64,000 bases of DNA from Microbacterium sp. Bi121 (GCF_918698005.1 NZ_CAKKLJ010000001.1:62001-126000), one strand, 5' to 3'. Shown: positions 1 through 8,185, counted from the stretch's first letter. Notes: generated by a model from the sequence alone, not told the origin. Translations and numbers: made by a program.

Positions 1-717
1 GTTGGAGTGCAGACCGAAGAACGACTTCAGACCGATCGCGACCGTGTACTGATCCGCCGCGCCGCCGAGCATCGTCATGGCGAAGATGAACTCGTTCCAT
101 GCGGTGATGAAGCTGAAGATGCTCGTCGCGACGAGTCCGGGCATGACCAGCGGCAGCAGCACGGAACGGAACATCCGCCACCAGCTCGCACCGTCGAGGT
201 ATGCGGCCTCTTCGAGCTCGACCGGGACGGCGGCGACGAAGCCGCGCAGCATCCAGATGCCGAACGCGAGCGAGAGCGCGATGTAGACGATCATCAGACC
301 GATGATGCTGTTGAGCAGCCCGAGGCTCTTGACCTGCAGGAACAGCGGGATCACGAGCGCCTCGAGCGGCACCATCTGCACCACGAGGATGAGCATGAGG
401 ATCGTGGTGCGGAACTTGAACTTGAAGCGTGCGACGGCGACGGCCGCGAGCAGGCACACCAGGGCGCTGACCAGCACGGTCACGAGCGCGACGATCGCCG
501 AGTTGCGGAGGAAGGTGCCGAAGCCGCCCTCGTTGAAGACGAAGATGAAGTGATCGAGCGTGAATTCCGCGGGGATGAACGAGCGGCCGCCGCTGGAGGC
601 GTTCTTGTCGAAAGCGCTCGAGACCATCCAGTACGCGGGGAACAGGGTGAACGCCAGCAGCACCACGACACCGACTCCGATGCCGAAGCGGGAGAGGACG
701 GACTTCTTGGGATTCAC
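1..717 (-). CDS. Carbohydrate ABC transporter permease, MalG type (3' end outside window)
   Basis: Second inner-membrane permease of a sugar importer. The 239 visible codons begin with a hydrophobic segment (about residues 11-32), continue with several membrane spans, and contain the EAA loop (EEAAYLDGA, about residues 165-175) that contacts the ATPase. The GTG start at 717 overlaps the stop of the upstream permease (GTGA), so the two are translationally coupled. The C-terminus runs off the window edge. No ATPase gene is seen nearby; many actinobacterial importers of this family share an MsiK-type ATPase encoded elsewhere, which is inferred, not shown. Confidence 0.9.
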   Translation of the reverse strand, partial: MNPKKSVLSRFGIGVGVVVLLAFTLFPAYWMVSSAFDKNASSGGRSFIPAEFTLDHFIFVFNEGGFGTFLRNSAIVALVTVLVSALVCLLAAVAVARFKFKFRTTILMLILVVQMVPLEALVIPLFLQVKSLGLLNSIIGLMIVYIALSLAFGIWMLRGFVAAVPVELEEAAYLDGASWWRMFRSVLLPLVMPGLVATSIFSFITAWNEFIFAMTMLGGAADQYTVAIGLKSFFGLHSN

Positions 718-1697
718 AGTTCGTCCTCCTTCATGAGCGAGCGGATGTACACGATCGTGATGCCGATCAGCACGAGGGTGAGCAGCACGGCGAGCGCCGC
801 TCCGAAGCCGTACCGGTTCTGACCGAAGGACTCGACGTACGACCACACGCCGAGGTTGAGCACGGAGCGGTTGGAACCGGAGCCGCCCGGCATCAGGTAC
901 ACCTGAGCGAACACCTTGAAGTCCCAGATGGTCGACAGGATGATCACGACCGAGAAGACGGGGCGCAGAGTCGGGAAGACGATCTGCCAGAACCGGCGCC
1001 AGGCTCCTGCGCCGTCCATGGCCGCGGCCTCGAGCATCTCCTTCGAGACGCCGAGGAGGCCGGCGAGCACGGTGATCGCGACGAACGGGAAGCCGTGGTG
1101 CACGACGTTCAGCAGGACGATCGCGTAGAACGACCACTGGTTGGTGAACCAGTTGACCGGCCCGTCGATCAGCCCGAGATCGAGCAGGATGCTGTTGAAG
1201 ATGCCGCGGTCGGCATCGAAGATGAACGTCCAGACGTACGTGCCGGTGACCGCGGGCATCGCCCAGGCGATCATGATGCAGCTGGAGACGATGAGCCGCC
1301 AGGTCTTGCCCAGGCGCTGCAGCAGCAGGGCGACCAGCGTTCCGACGGCGACGGTGGCGAGCACCGCGACAGCCGCGAAGCCGACGGTGTTCGGAAGGAC
1401 GATCGTCCAGAGCGTGGAGTCGGTGAGCGCCTCGATGTAGTTGGCGAAGCCGATCCAGTTGTTCTCACCGGTGTTGATCTCGCGCAGGCCGTAGTCCTGC
1501 AGGGAGTAGAGGAACACCTGCACCAGCGGCCACAGCATCAGCCCCGCGAGGATGATGAGGCCCGGCGCGAGCAGCAGCCAGGGCCGGGAAGCGGCGAGCA
1601 GGGTGAACCTGTTGGATCGGCGGCCGCCCGGTACGGACGCCGGGGTTGCGCTCCCCGGTTCCGTGCCCGTCGGCAGCGGTGCGTGCACCGTCGACAT
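714..1697 (-). CDS. Carbohydrate ABC transporter permease, MalF type
   Basis: First permease of the sugar importer, 327 residues. It has a charged N-terminus, a first span near residues 38-60 (LLLAPGLIILAGLMLWPLV) and the EAA loop (LEAAAMDGAGAWRRF). It follows the binding-protein gene on the same strand after an 80-nt gap holding a strong stem-loop, and overlaps the next permease by 4 nt. The ATG at 1697 is preceded directly by a TTG in frame; neither has a clear Shine-Dalgarno sequence. The substrate cannot be told from sequence alone. Confidence 0.92.
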   Translation of the reverse strand: MSTVHAPLPTGTEPGSATPASVPGGRRSNRFTLLAASRPWLLLAPGLIILAGLMLWPLVQVFLYSLQDYGLREINTGENNWIGFANYIEALTDSTLWTIVLPNTVGFAAVAVLATVAVGTLVALLLQRLGKTWRLIVSSCIMIAWAMPAVTGTYVWTFIFDADRGIFNSILLDLGLIDGPVNWFTNQWSFYAIVLLNVVHHGFPFVAITVLAGLLGVSKEMLEAAAMDGAGAWRRFWQIVFPTLRPVFSVVIILSTIWDFKVFAQVYLMPGGSGSNRSVLNLGVWSYVESFGQNRYGFGAALAVLLTLVLIGITIVYIRSLMKEDEL

Positions 1698-1721
1698 CAA
1701 GTGGTACTGCCTAACTTCTCG

Positions 1722-1760
1722 GAGACTGGGATCACCGGCACGGCCGATGATCCCAGTCTC
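1722..1760 (-). terminator. Perfect 13-bp stem-loop between binding-protein and permease genes
   Basis: GAGACTGGGATCA at 1722-1734 pairs exactly with TGATCCCAGTCTC at 1748-1760 around a 13-nt loop. There is no following T tract. It sits 17 nt after the binding-protein stop and 25 nt before the permease start. In malEFG-type operons such structures protect or partly terminate the message so that the binding protein is made in excess; that role is inferred here. Confidence 0.7.
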
Positions 1761-1776
1761 GCCTGAACGACCGGTC

Positions 1777-3072
1777 TTACTGGTTGAGCAGCTCGGTCAT
1801 CTCGGCCGCGGCATCCTTCGTCGCCGTGGCGACGTCCTTCTGCCCGCTGAGGATCGACTGCATCATCGCGTTCGTGGTCTTCTTCGCCTGGACGGCACCG
1901 AACTGCGGCGTGACGGGCACCGAAGCGCCGCCCTCGACCATCTGCTGCGCGAACGGGGCGACCAGCGGGTCGGTCGAGGCGAGAGCCTCTTCCATCGCCG
2001 AGGCGACACCCGGGAAGTAACCGGTCTGCGATGCCCACTTCTCGGCGAACTCGCCGGTGGTCATCATCTTGGTGAACTCCCAAGCCAGGTCGGCGTTCTT
2101 CGTGGTGTTGAAGATCGACAGGTGCGAGCCGCCGAGCACGGACGGAGCGATGCCGCCGTCCTTGCCCGGGATGACCGCGGCGCCGATCTTGCCCTCGAGG
2201 TCGGGGCCGGCTTCGACGAGCGAAGCGGGCGTCCACGAGCCCGACAGCATCATCGCGACGTTGCCCTGCGCGAAGTTGTCGCTGAGGTCGGTCTCCTTCC
2301 AGGTGGTGGCACCTGCGGAGGAGAAGCCGTGCTTCGTGGCGAGATCCGTGTAGAACTGGATGCCCTCCTGCGACTCGGCGCTGTCGAGCTCGCTGGTCCA
2401 CGTGTCGCCGTCCTTCGTGGCGATCTCGCCGCCGGCGCCCCAGACCCAGGGGTAGACCTGGAACTCGGCGTCGCCGGGCACGGGGAAGGCCATCATCTCG
2501 GGGTGCGCCTTCTTGATGGCCTCACCGGCGGTGATGATGTCATCCCAGGTCTTCGGGGCCTCCAGGCCGAGCTCCTCGAAGATGTCGGTGCGGTAGACGA
2601 GAGCACGCACACCGGCGTACCAGGGCATGCCGTAGAGCTCTTCGTCGTACGTGCCGGCGACCTCGAGGCCCTCGACGAGGTCGTCGCGGAGTCCGTCTTC
2701 GCCGTCCACGTACTCGTCGATCGGCAGCAGTGCGCCGGCATCGGCGAACTCGGCCGTCCACGTGGTGCCGGTCTCGGCGACGTCGGGGGTGGTGCCACCG
2801 GCGATCGCGGTCACGAAGCGGTCGTGCGCGTCAGCCCACTGGACCTCTTCGATCTCGACCTTGGCACCGGTCTCCTCTTCGAACGCCTTCGATACCTCGT
2901 CGTAGAACGCGGTCGCGTCGGGGTTGGTGCCCTTCATGATCCAGACGTTGAGGGTCTGGCCCTCTCCGTCCGTGCCGCCGTTGCCGTTGTCGCCGCCTCC
3001 GGCAGCGCAGCCGGCCAGGCCGAGCGAAGCCGTGACGCCGAGCGCCACGATCGAAAGAATGCGCTTCTTCAT
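1777..3072 (-). CDS. Sugar ABC transporter substrate-binding lipoprotein
   Basis: Family 1 extracellular solute-binding protein, 431 residues. A lysine-rich signal peptide ends in a lipobox (GLAGC, Cys about residue 22), followed by a Gly/Asn-rich linker and the periplasmic-binding fold beginning LNVWIMKGTNPDA. It should be anchored on the outer face of the membrane and deliver sugar to the two permeases downstream. An AGGAG-like site lies just before the ATG at 3072. It is the first gene of the visible operon and so the likely target of sugar regulation; no regulator gene is adjacent. Confidence 0.93.
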   Translation of the reverse strand: MKKRILSIVALGVTASLGLAGCAAGGGDNGNGGTDGEGQTLNVWIMKGTNPDATAFYDEVSKAFEEETGAKVEIEEVQWADAHDRFVTAIAGGTTPDVAETGTTWTAEFADAGALLPIDEYVDGEDGLRDDLVEGLEVAGTYDEELYGMPWYAGVRALVYRTDIFEELGLEAPKTWDDIITAGEAIKKAHPEMMAFPVPGDAEFQVYPWVWGAGGEIATKDGDTWTSELDSAESQEGIQFYTDLATKHGFSSAGATTWKETDLSDNFAQGNVAMMLSGSWTPASLVEAGPDLEGKIGAAVIPGKDGGIAPSVLGGSHLSIFNTTKNADLAWEFTKMMTTGEFAEKWASQTGYFPGVASAMEEALASTDPLVAPFAQQMVEGGASVPVTPQFGAVQAKKTTNAMMQSILSGQKDVATATKDAAAEMTELLNQ

Positions 3073-3232
3073 CAGGTGAATCTCCTCATTGAAACTGCCG
3101 CATGCTGCAGGGGTTGCAGGGGGCGATTGGAAAAAGTATTCACCACTAACAAACTAGACGCAACTCATCCTGCGCATCGTCATCGAGCCGTAACACGCGC
3201 TCCGCCCGCCGGCCGGAAGTAGGCTCTGAGCC
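3073..3232. promoter_or_regulatory. Divergent intergenic region upstream of the sugar importer
   Basis: This gap separates the importer (minus) from the spermidine-synthase-like gene (plus). It holds an AT-rich patch at about 3127-3165, probably the importer promoter, and a short direct repeat TGCAGGGG/TTGCAGGGG near 3105-3122 in the leader. On the plus strand TAGGCT at 3220-3225 lies 7 nt before the GTG of the next gene. No clear operator was found. Confidence 0.4.
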
Positions 3233-4093
3233 GTGGGACGCACACGCGCTCGGGATGCCGAGCATCCAGAGGCACGCCTCGAGCACGGCGGTGTGGCGAC
3301 GGTCATCCCCTCGGACTTCACGTCGGGCTTCGAGCTCGTCGTCGACGGCACGCCGCAGTCGCACGTCGATCTCGACGATCCGACCCACCTGCATTTCGAG
3401 TACATCGTGCGCATGGGCGCCGTCATCGACCAGCTTCCTGTGGGACCCCTGACCGCCGTGCATCTGGGCGCCGGAGCGCTGACGATCCCGCGCTACGTGG
3501 AGGCCACGCGACCGGGTTCCCGGCAGCAGGTCATCGAGCTCGAGGCGCCGCTGGCGGCTCTCGTCCGCGAGCACCTGCCGCTGCCCCGCGGGGCGTCGAT
3601 CCGCATCCGGATCGGTGATGCCAGGGCCGGTGTTGCGAAGCTGCCTGGCGCGCTGGTCGGGTCCTGCGACCTCGTCGTCTCGGACGTGTACTCCGGAGCT
3701 CAGACGCCGGCGCACCTGACCAGCGTGGAGTTCTACCGTGAGCTGTCTGCGCTGCTCGCCCCCGGCGGCGTGCTGCTCGTGAACGTCGCCGACGGACCAG
3801 GTCTCGCGTTCGCCCGGCGCCAGGTCGCGACCATCGCGCACGTGCTCCCCGAGGTCGCGCTGCTGGCGGACACGCAGGTGCTCAAGGGCCGCCGGTTCGG
3901 CAACCTCGTGATCGCGGCATCCGCCGCTCCCCTGCCGACCGAGTGGCTGCCGCGGATGCTGGCCGCAGGTCCGCATCCGGCGAAGATCGCCCAGGATGCC
4001 GAGGTCGCGGCCTTCGCGAAGGGCGCCAGCATCGTCACCGATGCGGATGCCGTGGCATCCCCCAAGCCCGACGCGTCCATCTTCCTGCGCTGA
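3233..4093 (+). CDS. Spermidine synthase-like Rossmann methyltransferase-fold protein
   Basis: A 286-residue protein with the spermidine-synthase/class I methyltransferase fold. Visible elements are the substrate-side strand LHFEYIVRMG, the nucleotide-binding strand VHLGAGALTIPRY (motif I), the acidic residue of QVIELEAPL, the IGDAR segment, and CDLVVSDVYSG. Actinobacterial relatives are usually annotated spermidine synthase-like, often without proof of polyamine synthesis. A TAGGCT hexamer 7 nt before the GTG suggests a leaderless transcript. Substrate unknown. Confidence 0.75.
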   Translation: MGRTRARDAEHPEARLEHGGVATVIPSDFTSGFELVVDGTPQSHVDLDDPTHLHFEYIVRMGAVIDQLPVGPLTAVHLGAGALTIPRYVEATRPGSRQQVIELEAPLAALVREHLPLPRGASIRIRIGDARAGVAKLPGALVGSCDLVVSDVYSGAQTPAHLTSVEFYRELSALLAPGGVLLVNVADGPGLAFARRQVATIAHVLPEVALLADTQVLKGRRFGNLVIAASAAPLPTEWLPRMLAAGPHPAKIAQDAEVAAFAKGASIVTDADAVASPKPDASIFLR

Positions 4094-4170
4094 AATCGTC
4101 CTCCGGGGCGCGCCGAGCCGCCGTCTGCCGGAGTCGGAGGCAGACTGAGGATGCTGCGAGAGGAGAGCAC

Positions 4171-4698
4171 GTGGGTTACATCAAGGGTTACGACTCAGAG
4201 ACTCTTCGCGAGCAGGTCGATACGGCCGAATGCGCCGCACGGCTCGCCGAGATCGAGGAGCAGCGCAGTCTTCCTGCCATGCTCGAGCGGGTGTGGCTGC
4301 TGAAGGTTCTGGACCGGCTGGACGAGGCTCTGACGCTGTCCGACGAGTCGGTGCGCGTGGCTCGCATGGCCGGTACGCGCAAGGACGTCCTGCGGTCCCG
4401 CGTGCTGCACGCGACCATCCTGCAGTACCGAGGAGCGCACGCCGCCGCCGAGCAGGAGCTGCAGACCTGCGCCGCTGAGGCCGAAGGTCAGCGGTGGGCA
4501 GGGATCGCCGCGTTCGCGCACCAGAACCATGGTCGCAACGCCTTTGAAGCCGGCGACTTCGATCAGGCGCGCGAGAGCTTCAAGCAGGCGCTGTTCCTGC
4601 GCCGCGAGGCCGGGGCGTCCGACGCGGAGCTCGAGAGCGTGCTGCTGTCGATCGAAGCGGCTGAGCGCCGCCGCAGCGGTCAGCTCGTCGCCGGCTGA
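4171..4698 (+). CDS. Tetratricopeptide-repeat protein
   Basis: A 175-residue, mostly helical protein whose degenerate TPR units are recognisable in LDRLDEALTLSDESVRVA and FEAGDFDQARESFKQALFLRREAG. TPR proteins are protein-interaction scaffolds; no enzymatic domain or signal peptide is present, so it should be cytoplasmic. The GTG at 4171 has a GAGGAGA site 4 nt upstream and was chosen over earlier in-frame codons, which overlap the preceding gene. Specific partner unknown. Confidence 0.75.
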   Translation: MGYIKGYDSETLREQVDTAECAARLAEIEEQRSLPAMLERVWLLKVLDRLDEALTLSDESVRVARMAGTRKDVLRSRVLHATILQYRGAHAAAEQELQTCAAEAEGQRWAGIAAFAHQNHGRNAFEAGDFDQARESFKQALFLRREAGASDAELESVLLSIEAAERRRSGQLVAG

Positions 4699-4732
4699 GC
4701 CGGATGTCGCCGGCCTGATCTAGCGTGGGAGC

Positions 4733-5221
4733 ATGTCCGATCTGAACCGCGTGCGCGTGTGGGCCGAGGCGCTCATCCGGCTGCACCTCGACGAGACGTG
4801 GTCGTTCGGGTTCGACAACGCCAAGCGCCGCGCTGGGCAGTGCGACTTCCGCACCAAGCGGATCACGGTGTCGCGGTATCTCGCGGCGCGGTTCGAGGAC
4901 GACGACATCCATCAGGTGCTGCTGCACGAGGTGGCTCATGCGCTCGCCGGGCACCGGGCAGCACACGGTCCTGCGTGGCGCCGCGTCGCCCGCGATCTCG
5001 GGTACATCGGTGGAACCACGCATCACGGCGAGACCGCAGAAGAGCTCGCGCCGTGGGTCGGCACATGCCCGGCCGGGCACGTGACCTATCGTCATCGCCG
5101 ACCGAGCCGGGCGACGTCATGCGCGAAGTGCTCGAAGGCCTACGACCCGCGATTCGAGTTCGCCTGGGTCCGCCGCGAGATCTCGTCCGCCGTGCGCCTG
5201 GCCGCGCGCACCCCGCGCTGA
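4733..5221 (+). CDS. SprT-like zinc metalloprotease-domain protein
   Basis: A 162-residue protein with the SprT/M48-like zinc site HEVAH (His65, Glu66, His69) and a downstream candidate third ligand (AAHGPAW, His78). A second Cys/His cluster (GTCPAGH, then SCAKC near the C-terminus) resembles the zinc ribbon of SprT proteins. The eukaryotic relative Spartan cleaves DNA-protein crosslinks; the bacterial role is not settled. TAGCGT at 4721-4726 lies exactly 6 nt before the ATG, so the message is probably leaderless. Confidence 0.8.
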   Translation: MSDLNRVRVWAEALIRLHLDETWSFGFDNAKRRAGQCDFRTKRITVSRYLAARFEDDDIHQVLLHEVAHALAGHRAAHGPAWRRVARDLGYIGGTTHHGETAEELAPWVGTCPAGHVTYRHRRPSRATSCAKCSKAYDPRFEFAWVRREISSAVRLAARTPR

Positions 5222-5260
5222 CACTGAACGCCTCGTCCCCCGGGTTGTCGCCGTCGCGCT

Positions 5261-5351
5261 GCTGTTCCCTGGTTCGCGTTGCTGTTCCCTGGTTCGCGTT
5301 GCTGTCCACGCTGCTGTTCCCTGGTTCGCGCTGCTGTTCCCTGTCCACGCT
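5261..5351. repeat. Tandem repeat, 20-bp units (GCTGTTCCCTGGTTCGCG type)
   Basis: Two identical 20-bp copies at 5261-5280 and 5281-5300 are followed by a 12-nt spacer GCTGTCCACGCT, a third near-identical copy at 5313-5332 and a truncated unit ending in the same GTCCACGCT. The array occupies the gap between the convergent SprT-like and TetR genes. It is not a CRISPR: units are contiguous and lack unique spacers. Confidence 0.85.
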
Positions 5352-5369
5352 GCAGATACTTCTGCAGCG
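5348..5369. terminator. 8-bp inverted repeat between convergent genes, possible bidirectional terminator
   Basis: CGCTGCAG (5348-5355) pairs with CTGCAGCG (5362-5369) across a 6-nt loop, followed on the plus strand by GTGAGCGTATTTTGG, which includes a short T run. It abuts the tandem repeat and lies between the ends of two convergent genes, where a terminator is expected. Confidence 0.5.
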
Positions 5370-5408
5370 TGAGCGTATTTTGGCCGCGCGACGTGCGGCT
5401 CGCCCACG

Positions 5409-6020
5409 TCAGGGCTCGAGCAGCGTCGCGAGGACCCGGAGTGTGTCTTCCAGCTCGATCGACGGCTCCAGCAGCCACTGGATCTGCAGACCGTCTGATG
5501 CCGCGATGATCAGAGCCGCGATCTGCATCGGATCGACGTCCGTCCGCACCGTGCCCTGCCGCTGCTCGGCGCGCAGTCGCTCGGCCAGGTCGAGCCGGAG
5601 ACGCTCGAAGCGTTCGGTGAAGTACGCCTTTCCGAGTTCGCTGCTGCTCTCCAGCGACGCGGCGACCAGAGTCGAGTAGAGCTTCACGAGCCCCGGGACC
5701 CTGACGTTCTCGCTCGCCGCATGCACCATCACGTCGACGGCGGTGCGCTGGGCGTCGACGGCGGCATCCCCATCCGAGCCCGCCCCCTGGTGCGCGTAGA
5801 CGGCGATCAGCAGCTGTTCGCGGGAGTCGAAGTAGTGCAGGAGCGCCGCGTGGGATACGCCGATGGCCGCTGCGATGCTGCGCAGCGAGGTACCGTCCGC
5901 GCCGCGCTCGCGGAACACCTCGATCGCCCTGTCGAGAATCTCGGTGCGTCGGGCCACGCCCTTGGCATACGAGCCGCGCCGCCCGATCGACGGCGTCGGC
6001 GCGTGCTGTTCGGGGTCCAC
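5409..6020 (-). CDS. TetR/AcrR family regulator, divergent from a sugar-catabolic gene pair
   Basis: A 203-residue TetR-type repressor. The N-terminal helix-turn-helix (RTEILDRAIEVFRERG, then TSLRSIAAAIGVSHAALLHYF) is followed by an all-helical ligand-binding domain. The GTG at 6020 is preferred over upstream in-frame codons because it gives the usual family length and because TACAGT lies exactly 6 nt upstream (6027-6032 on the complementary strand). It is transcribed away from the isomerase/dehydrogenase pair and probably represses it through the palindrome at 6053-6068. Confidence 0.85.
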   Translation of the reverse strand: MDPEQHAPTPSIGRRGSYAKGVARRTEILDRAIEVFRERGADGTSLRSIAAAIGVSHAALLHYFDSREQLLIAVYAHQGAGSDGDAAVDAQRTAVDVMVHAASENVRVPGLVKLYSTLVAASLESSSELGKAYFTERFERLRLDLAERLRAEQRQGTVRTDVDPMQIAALIIAASDGLQIQWLLEPSIELEDTLRVLATLLEP

Positions 6021-6052
6021 GTGGACACTGTATCGCGCTGACCCTGGAGTAA

Positions 6053-6068
6053 ACCTCCACATGGAGGT
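6053..6068. promoter_or_regulatory. Palindromic operator between TetR gene and isomerase gene
   Basis: ACCTCCACATGGAGGT is a near-perfect 16-bp dyad centred 20 nt before the isomerase ATG. Its right half abuts the presumed -10 of that gene (TATTGT, 6068-6073) and also contains the only GGAGGT near the start. A repressor bound here would block the promoter. Assignment to the adjacent TetR protein is inferred from position. Confidence 0.7.
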
Positions 6069-6080
6069 ATTGTGTTCGCC

Positions 6081-6923
6081 ATGACAGATCCCACCAGCTC
6101 CGCTCTTCCGGAAGCATCCGTTCAGCTGTACTCCCTCGCGACCGCGTTCTCGGCCGACATGCACGGCTCACTCGAGCGCCTCGCTGCGATCGGATTGAAG
6201 AACGTCGAGGCGTTCGACTTCGTCCGTCGCCCCGCCGAGATCCGCTCGGCTCTGGATGCCACGGGCCTGGCCTCCCCCACCGGACACGCACCGCTGCTGT
6301 CCGACGAACTGTGGACGCCGGACGGCTCGATCCCGACCCCCGCACCCGAGGTCGTCTTCGAGGCCGCGGCCGCCATCGGCATGACCACCGTCATCGACCC
6401 GTTCGTCGAACCCGAACGCTGGCGCACCGAGGACGGCGTGGCCGACATCGCCGAGCGCCTCAACCGCGCAGCCGACGTCGCATCGACCTTCGGCCTGACC
6501 GTCGGCTACCACAACCACGCGCAGGAGTTCGTCGCCTCCTTTGACGGAGTCACGGCGTACGAGCGGTTCCTGTCCCTCACCGACGAGCGGGTCGAGATCG
6601 AGCTCGATCTCTTCTGGGCCCTGACCGGCGGACAGGATCTTCCCGCGCTCGTGAAGCGCATCGGATCCCGTCTGGTCGCCGTGCACGTCAAGGACGGGGT
6701 CGTCCCCGCCACCAACCCGTGGGCACCGGGCGAGGGCTCTTTCGCCTCCGACAGCCTCGATCAGCGGCACCCGGGCGCCGGAGACGTGCCGCTCGCCGAG
6801 TCGCTGCGCGCTGGTACCGGCATCCGCTTCGCCGTGATCGAGTACGACCACGCACCGGGCGACGTCTTCGAAGACGTCGCTGCCGGCTACGCGTTCCTGC
6901 GCGATGGAGGGTTCGTCGCATGA
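6081..6923 (+). CDS. Sugar phosphate isomerase/epimerase (AP endonuclease-2 fold)
   Basis: A 280-residue TIM-barrel protein of the IolE/xylose-isomerase-like family. The barrel shows VQLYSLATAF at the first strand, GYHNHAQEF with the metal-side histidine and acidic residues, ELDLFWAL, and VAVHVKDG near the end. Such enzymes interconvert keto sugars or inosose-type intermediates. It is translationally coupled (ATGA) to a Gfo/Idh/MocA dehydrogenase, a pairing typical of inositol or rare-sugar catabolism. The ATG at 6081 is used because TATTGT lies 7 nt upstream; a GTG at 6072 is an alternative. Confidence 0.85.
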   Translation: MTDPTSSALPEASVQLYSLATAFSADMHGSLERLAAIGLKNVEAFDFVRRPAEIRSALDATGLASPTGHAPLLSDELWTPDGSIPTPAPEVVFEAAAAIGMTTVIDPFVEPERWRTEDGVADIAERLNRAADVASTFGLTVGYHNHAQEFVASFDGVTAYERFLSLTDERVEIELDLFWALTGGQDLPALVKRIGSRLVAVHVKDGVVPATNPWAPGEGSFASDSLDQRHPGAGDVPLAESLRAGTGIRFAVIEYDHAPGDVFEDVAAGYAFLRDGGFVA

Positions 6924-8047
6924 CCGGACCAGTGAACGTCGCGCTCATCGGGGCCGGCGTCATCAGCGACACGTACCTGCAGAACCTCACGTCGTTCCCC
7001 GACATCCGTGTCGTCGCGGTCGGCGACCTGCTGGTGGATCGAGCGCGGGCGCAGGCCGAGAAGTACGGTGTGCCGGCGTGGGGCACCGCCGACGACGTGC
7101 TCTCGAACCCCGACGTCGAGGTCGTCGTCAACCTGACGATCCCGAGCGCGCACGTCGAGATCTCGTCGCGCGCCGTGCAGGCGGGCAAGCACGTCTGGAC
7201 CGAGAAGCCGCTCGGACTCGACCGGGAGAGCACCCGGCAGCTGCTGCAGTATGCCGAGGCAGCAGGCGTCCGCGTCGGCTCGGCGCCAGACACGATCCTC
7301 GGACCGGGCTTCCAGACTGCGAAGCGCGCGATCGCCGAGGGCGTGATCGGCACACCGCTGTTCGCGCAGACGTCGTTCCAGACGCAGGGGCCCGACCTCT
7401 GGCATCCCAGCCCGGCATTCCTGTTCGCGCGCGGCGCCGGCCCGCTCCTCGACATGGGGCCGTACTATTTCTCGGCGCTCGTGAGCCTGTTCGGCACGAT
7501 CGATCGCGTTGCGGCGGTCGGCTCGAAGGCCGCCGAGGACCGCCGAGTCCACACCGGGCCTGATGCCGGCACGCGGTTCCCCGTCGAGGCGCCGTCGACC
7601 ATGCAGGTGCTCACTGCCTTCGAGGCCGGGCAGCACGCGCAGAGCACGCTGAGCTTCGACTCGGCGCTCGAGCGACACGGCGTCGTGGAGATCCACGGCA
7701 CGGAGGGCTCGCTCGTGATCCCCGACCCGAACATGTTCGAGGGACGCTCGGCGTACGTGAAGCCGCTCGGGATGCTGCGCGACGGCATGTCGACGGATCA
7801 GCCGTGGATCGAGCTCGAGCAGACCGGCGTCGTCACCGGACGCGGTCTCGGCGTGCTCGACATGGTCCGCGCGATCGCGGAGGACCGCCCGCACCGCGCT
7901 TCCGGCGCGCTCGGCTTCCACGTGCTCGACGCCCTGCTCGGGGCCGAGGACTCCGCCGCCAGCGGAGAATTCGTGCGCATCGAGAGCTCCGCCCCCGTGG
8001 TCGAGCCGATGCCGGCGGACTTCGATCCGTTCGCGGCGACACTGTAG
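6920..8047 (+). CDS. Gfo/Idh/MocA family NAD(P)-dependent oxidoreductase
   Basis: A 375-residue sugar or inositol dehydrogenase. The N-terminal Rossmann domain begins NVALIGAGVISDTYL, and the EKPLGL motif (the family's EKP with the catalytic-site lysine) follows WT near residue 94. The C-terminal alpha/beta domain includes GPLLDMGPYYFSAL, the family's metal-free active-site helix. It probably oxidises or reduces a product of the preceding isomerase. The exact sugar is unknown. The gene ends just before a dispersed repeat. Confidence 0.9.
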   Translation: MTGPVNVALIGAGVISDTYLQNLTSFPDIRVVAVGDLLVDRARAQAEKYGVPAWGTADDVLSNPDVEVVVNLTIPSAHVEISSRAVQAGKHVWTEKPLGLDRESTRQLLQYAEAAGVRVGSAPDTILGPGFQTAKRAIAEGVIGTPLFAQTSFQTQGPDLWHPSPAFLFARGAGPLLDMGPYYFSALVSLFGTIDRVAAVGSKAAEDRRVHTGPDAGTRFPVEAPSTMQVLTAFEAGQHAQSTLSFDSALERHGVVEIHGTEGSLVIPDPNMFEGRSAYVKPLGMLRDGMSTDQPWIELEQTGVVTGRGLGVLDMVRAIAEDRPHRASGALGFHVLDALLGAEDSAASGEFVRIESSAPVVEPMPADFDPFAATL

Positions 8048-8100
8048 GTGGTCCTCGCGGGGCGCTTTCGACTCGTCGCTCCGCTCCTCGCTCAAGCCGT

Positions 8101-8185
8101 TTCGACTTCGCGGCCCCCGGCCGCTGCGCTCAACGACCCGCAGCACCTGCCCCCGCGGGTCGTTGAGCGGACGAGCCAAGTCGAA
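8101..8185. repeat. Dispersed repeat with nested inverted arms (CGCTCAACGACCCG family)
   Basis: CGCTCAACGACCCG (8127-8140) pairs exactly with CGGGTCGTTGAGCG (8156-8169); outside them TTCGACTT (8101-8108) pairs with AAGTCGAA (8178-8185). The element fills most of the 154-nt gap between two convergent genes and may act as a bidirectional terminator. A related, partly eroded copy sits at 63107-63123. Elements of this look are familiar as multicopy intergenic repeats of Microbacterium-like genomes. Confidence 0.8.

Noticed and set aside
1552..3222. A 556-codon plus-strand frame opposite the binding-protein gene
   Set aside because: Antisense shadow of a clear solute-binding lipoprotein gene; its translation is repetitive (many Val, Arg, Gly, Leu) and matches no family.
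5261..5351. Possible CRISPR array
   Set aside because: Units are contiguous 20-mers without unique spacers, and no cas gene is present; the same applies to the 14-bp array at 53143-53212.
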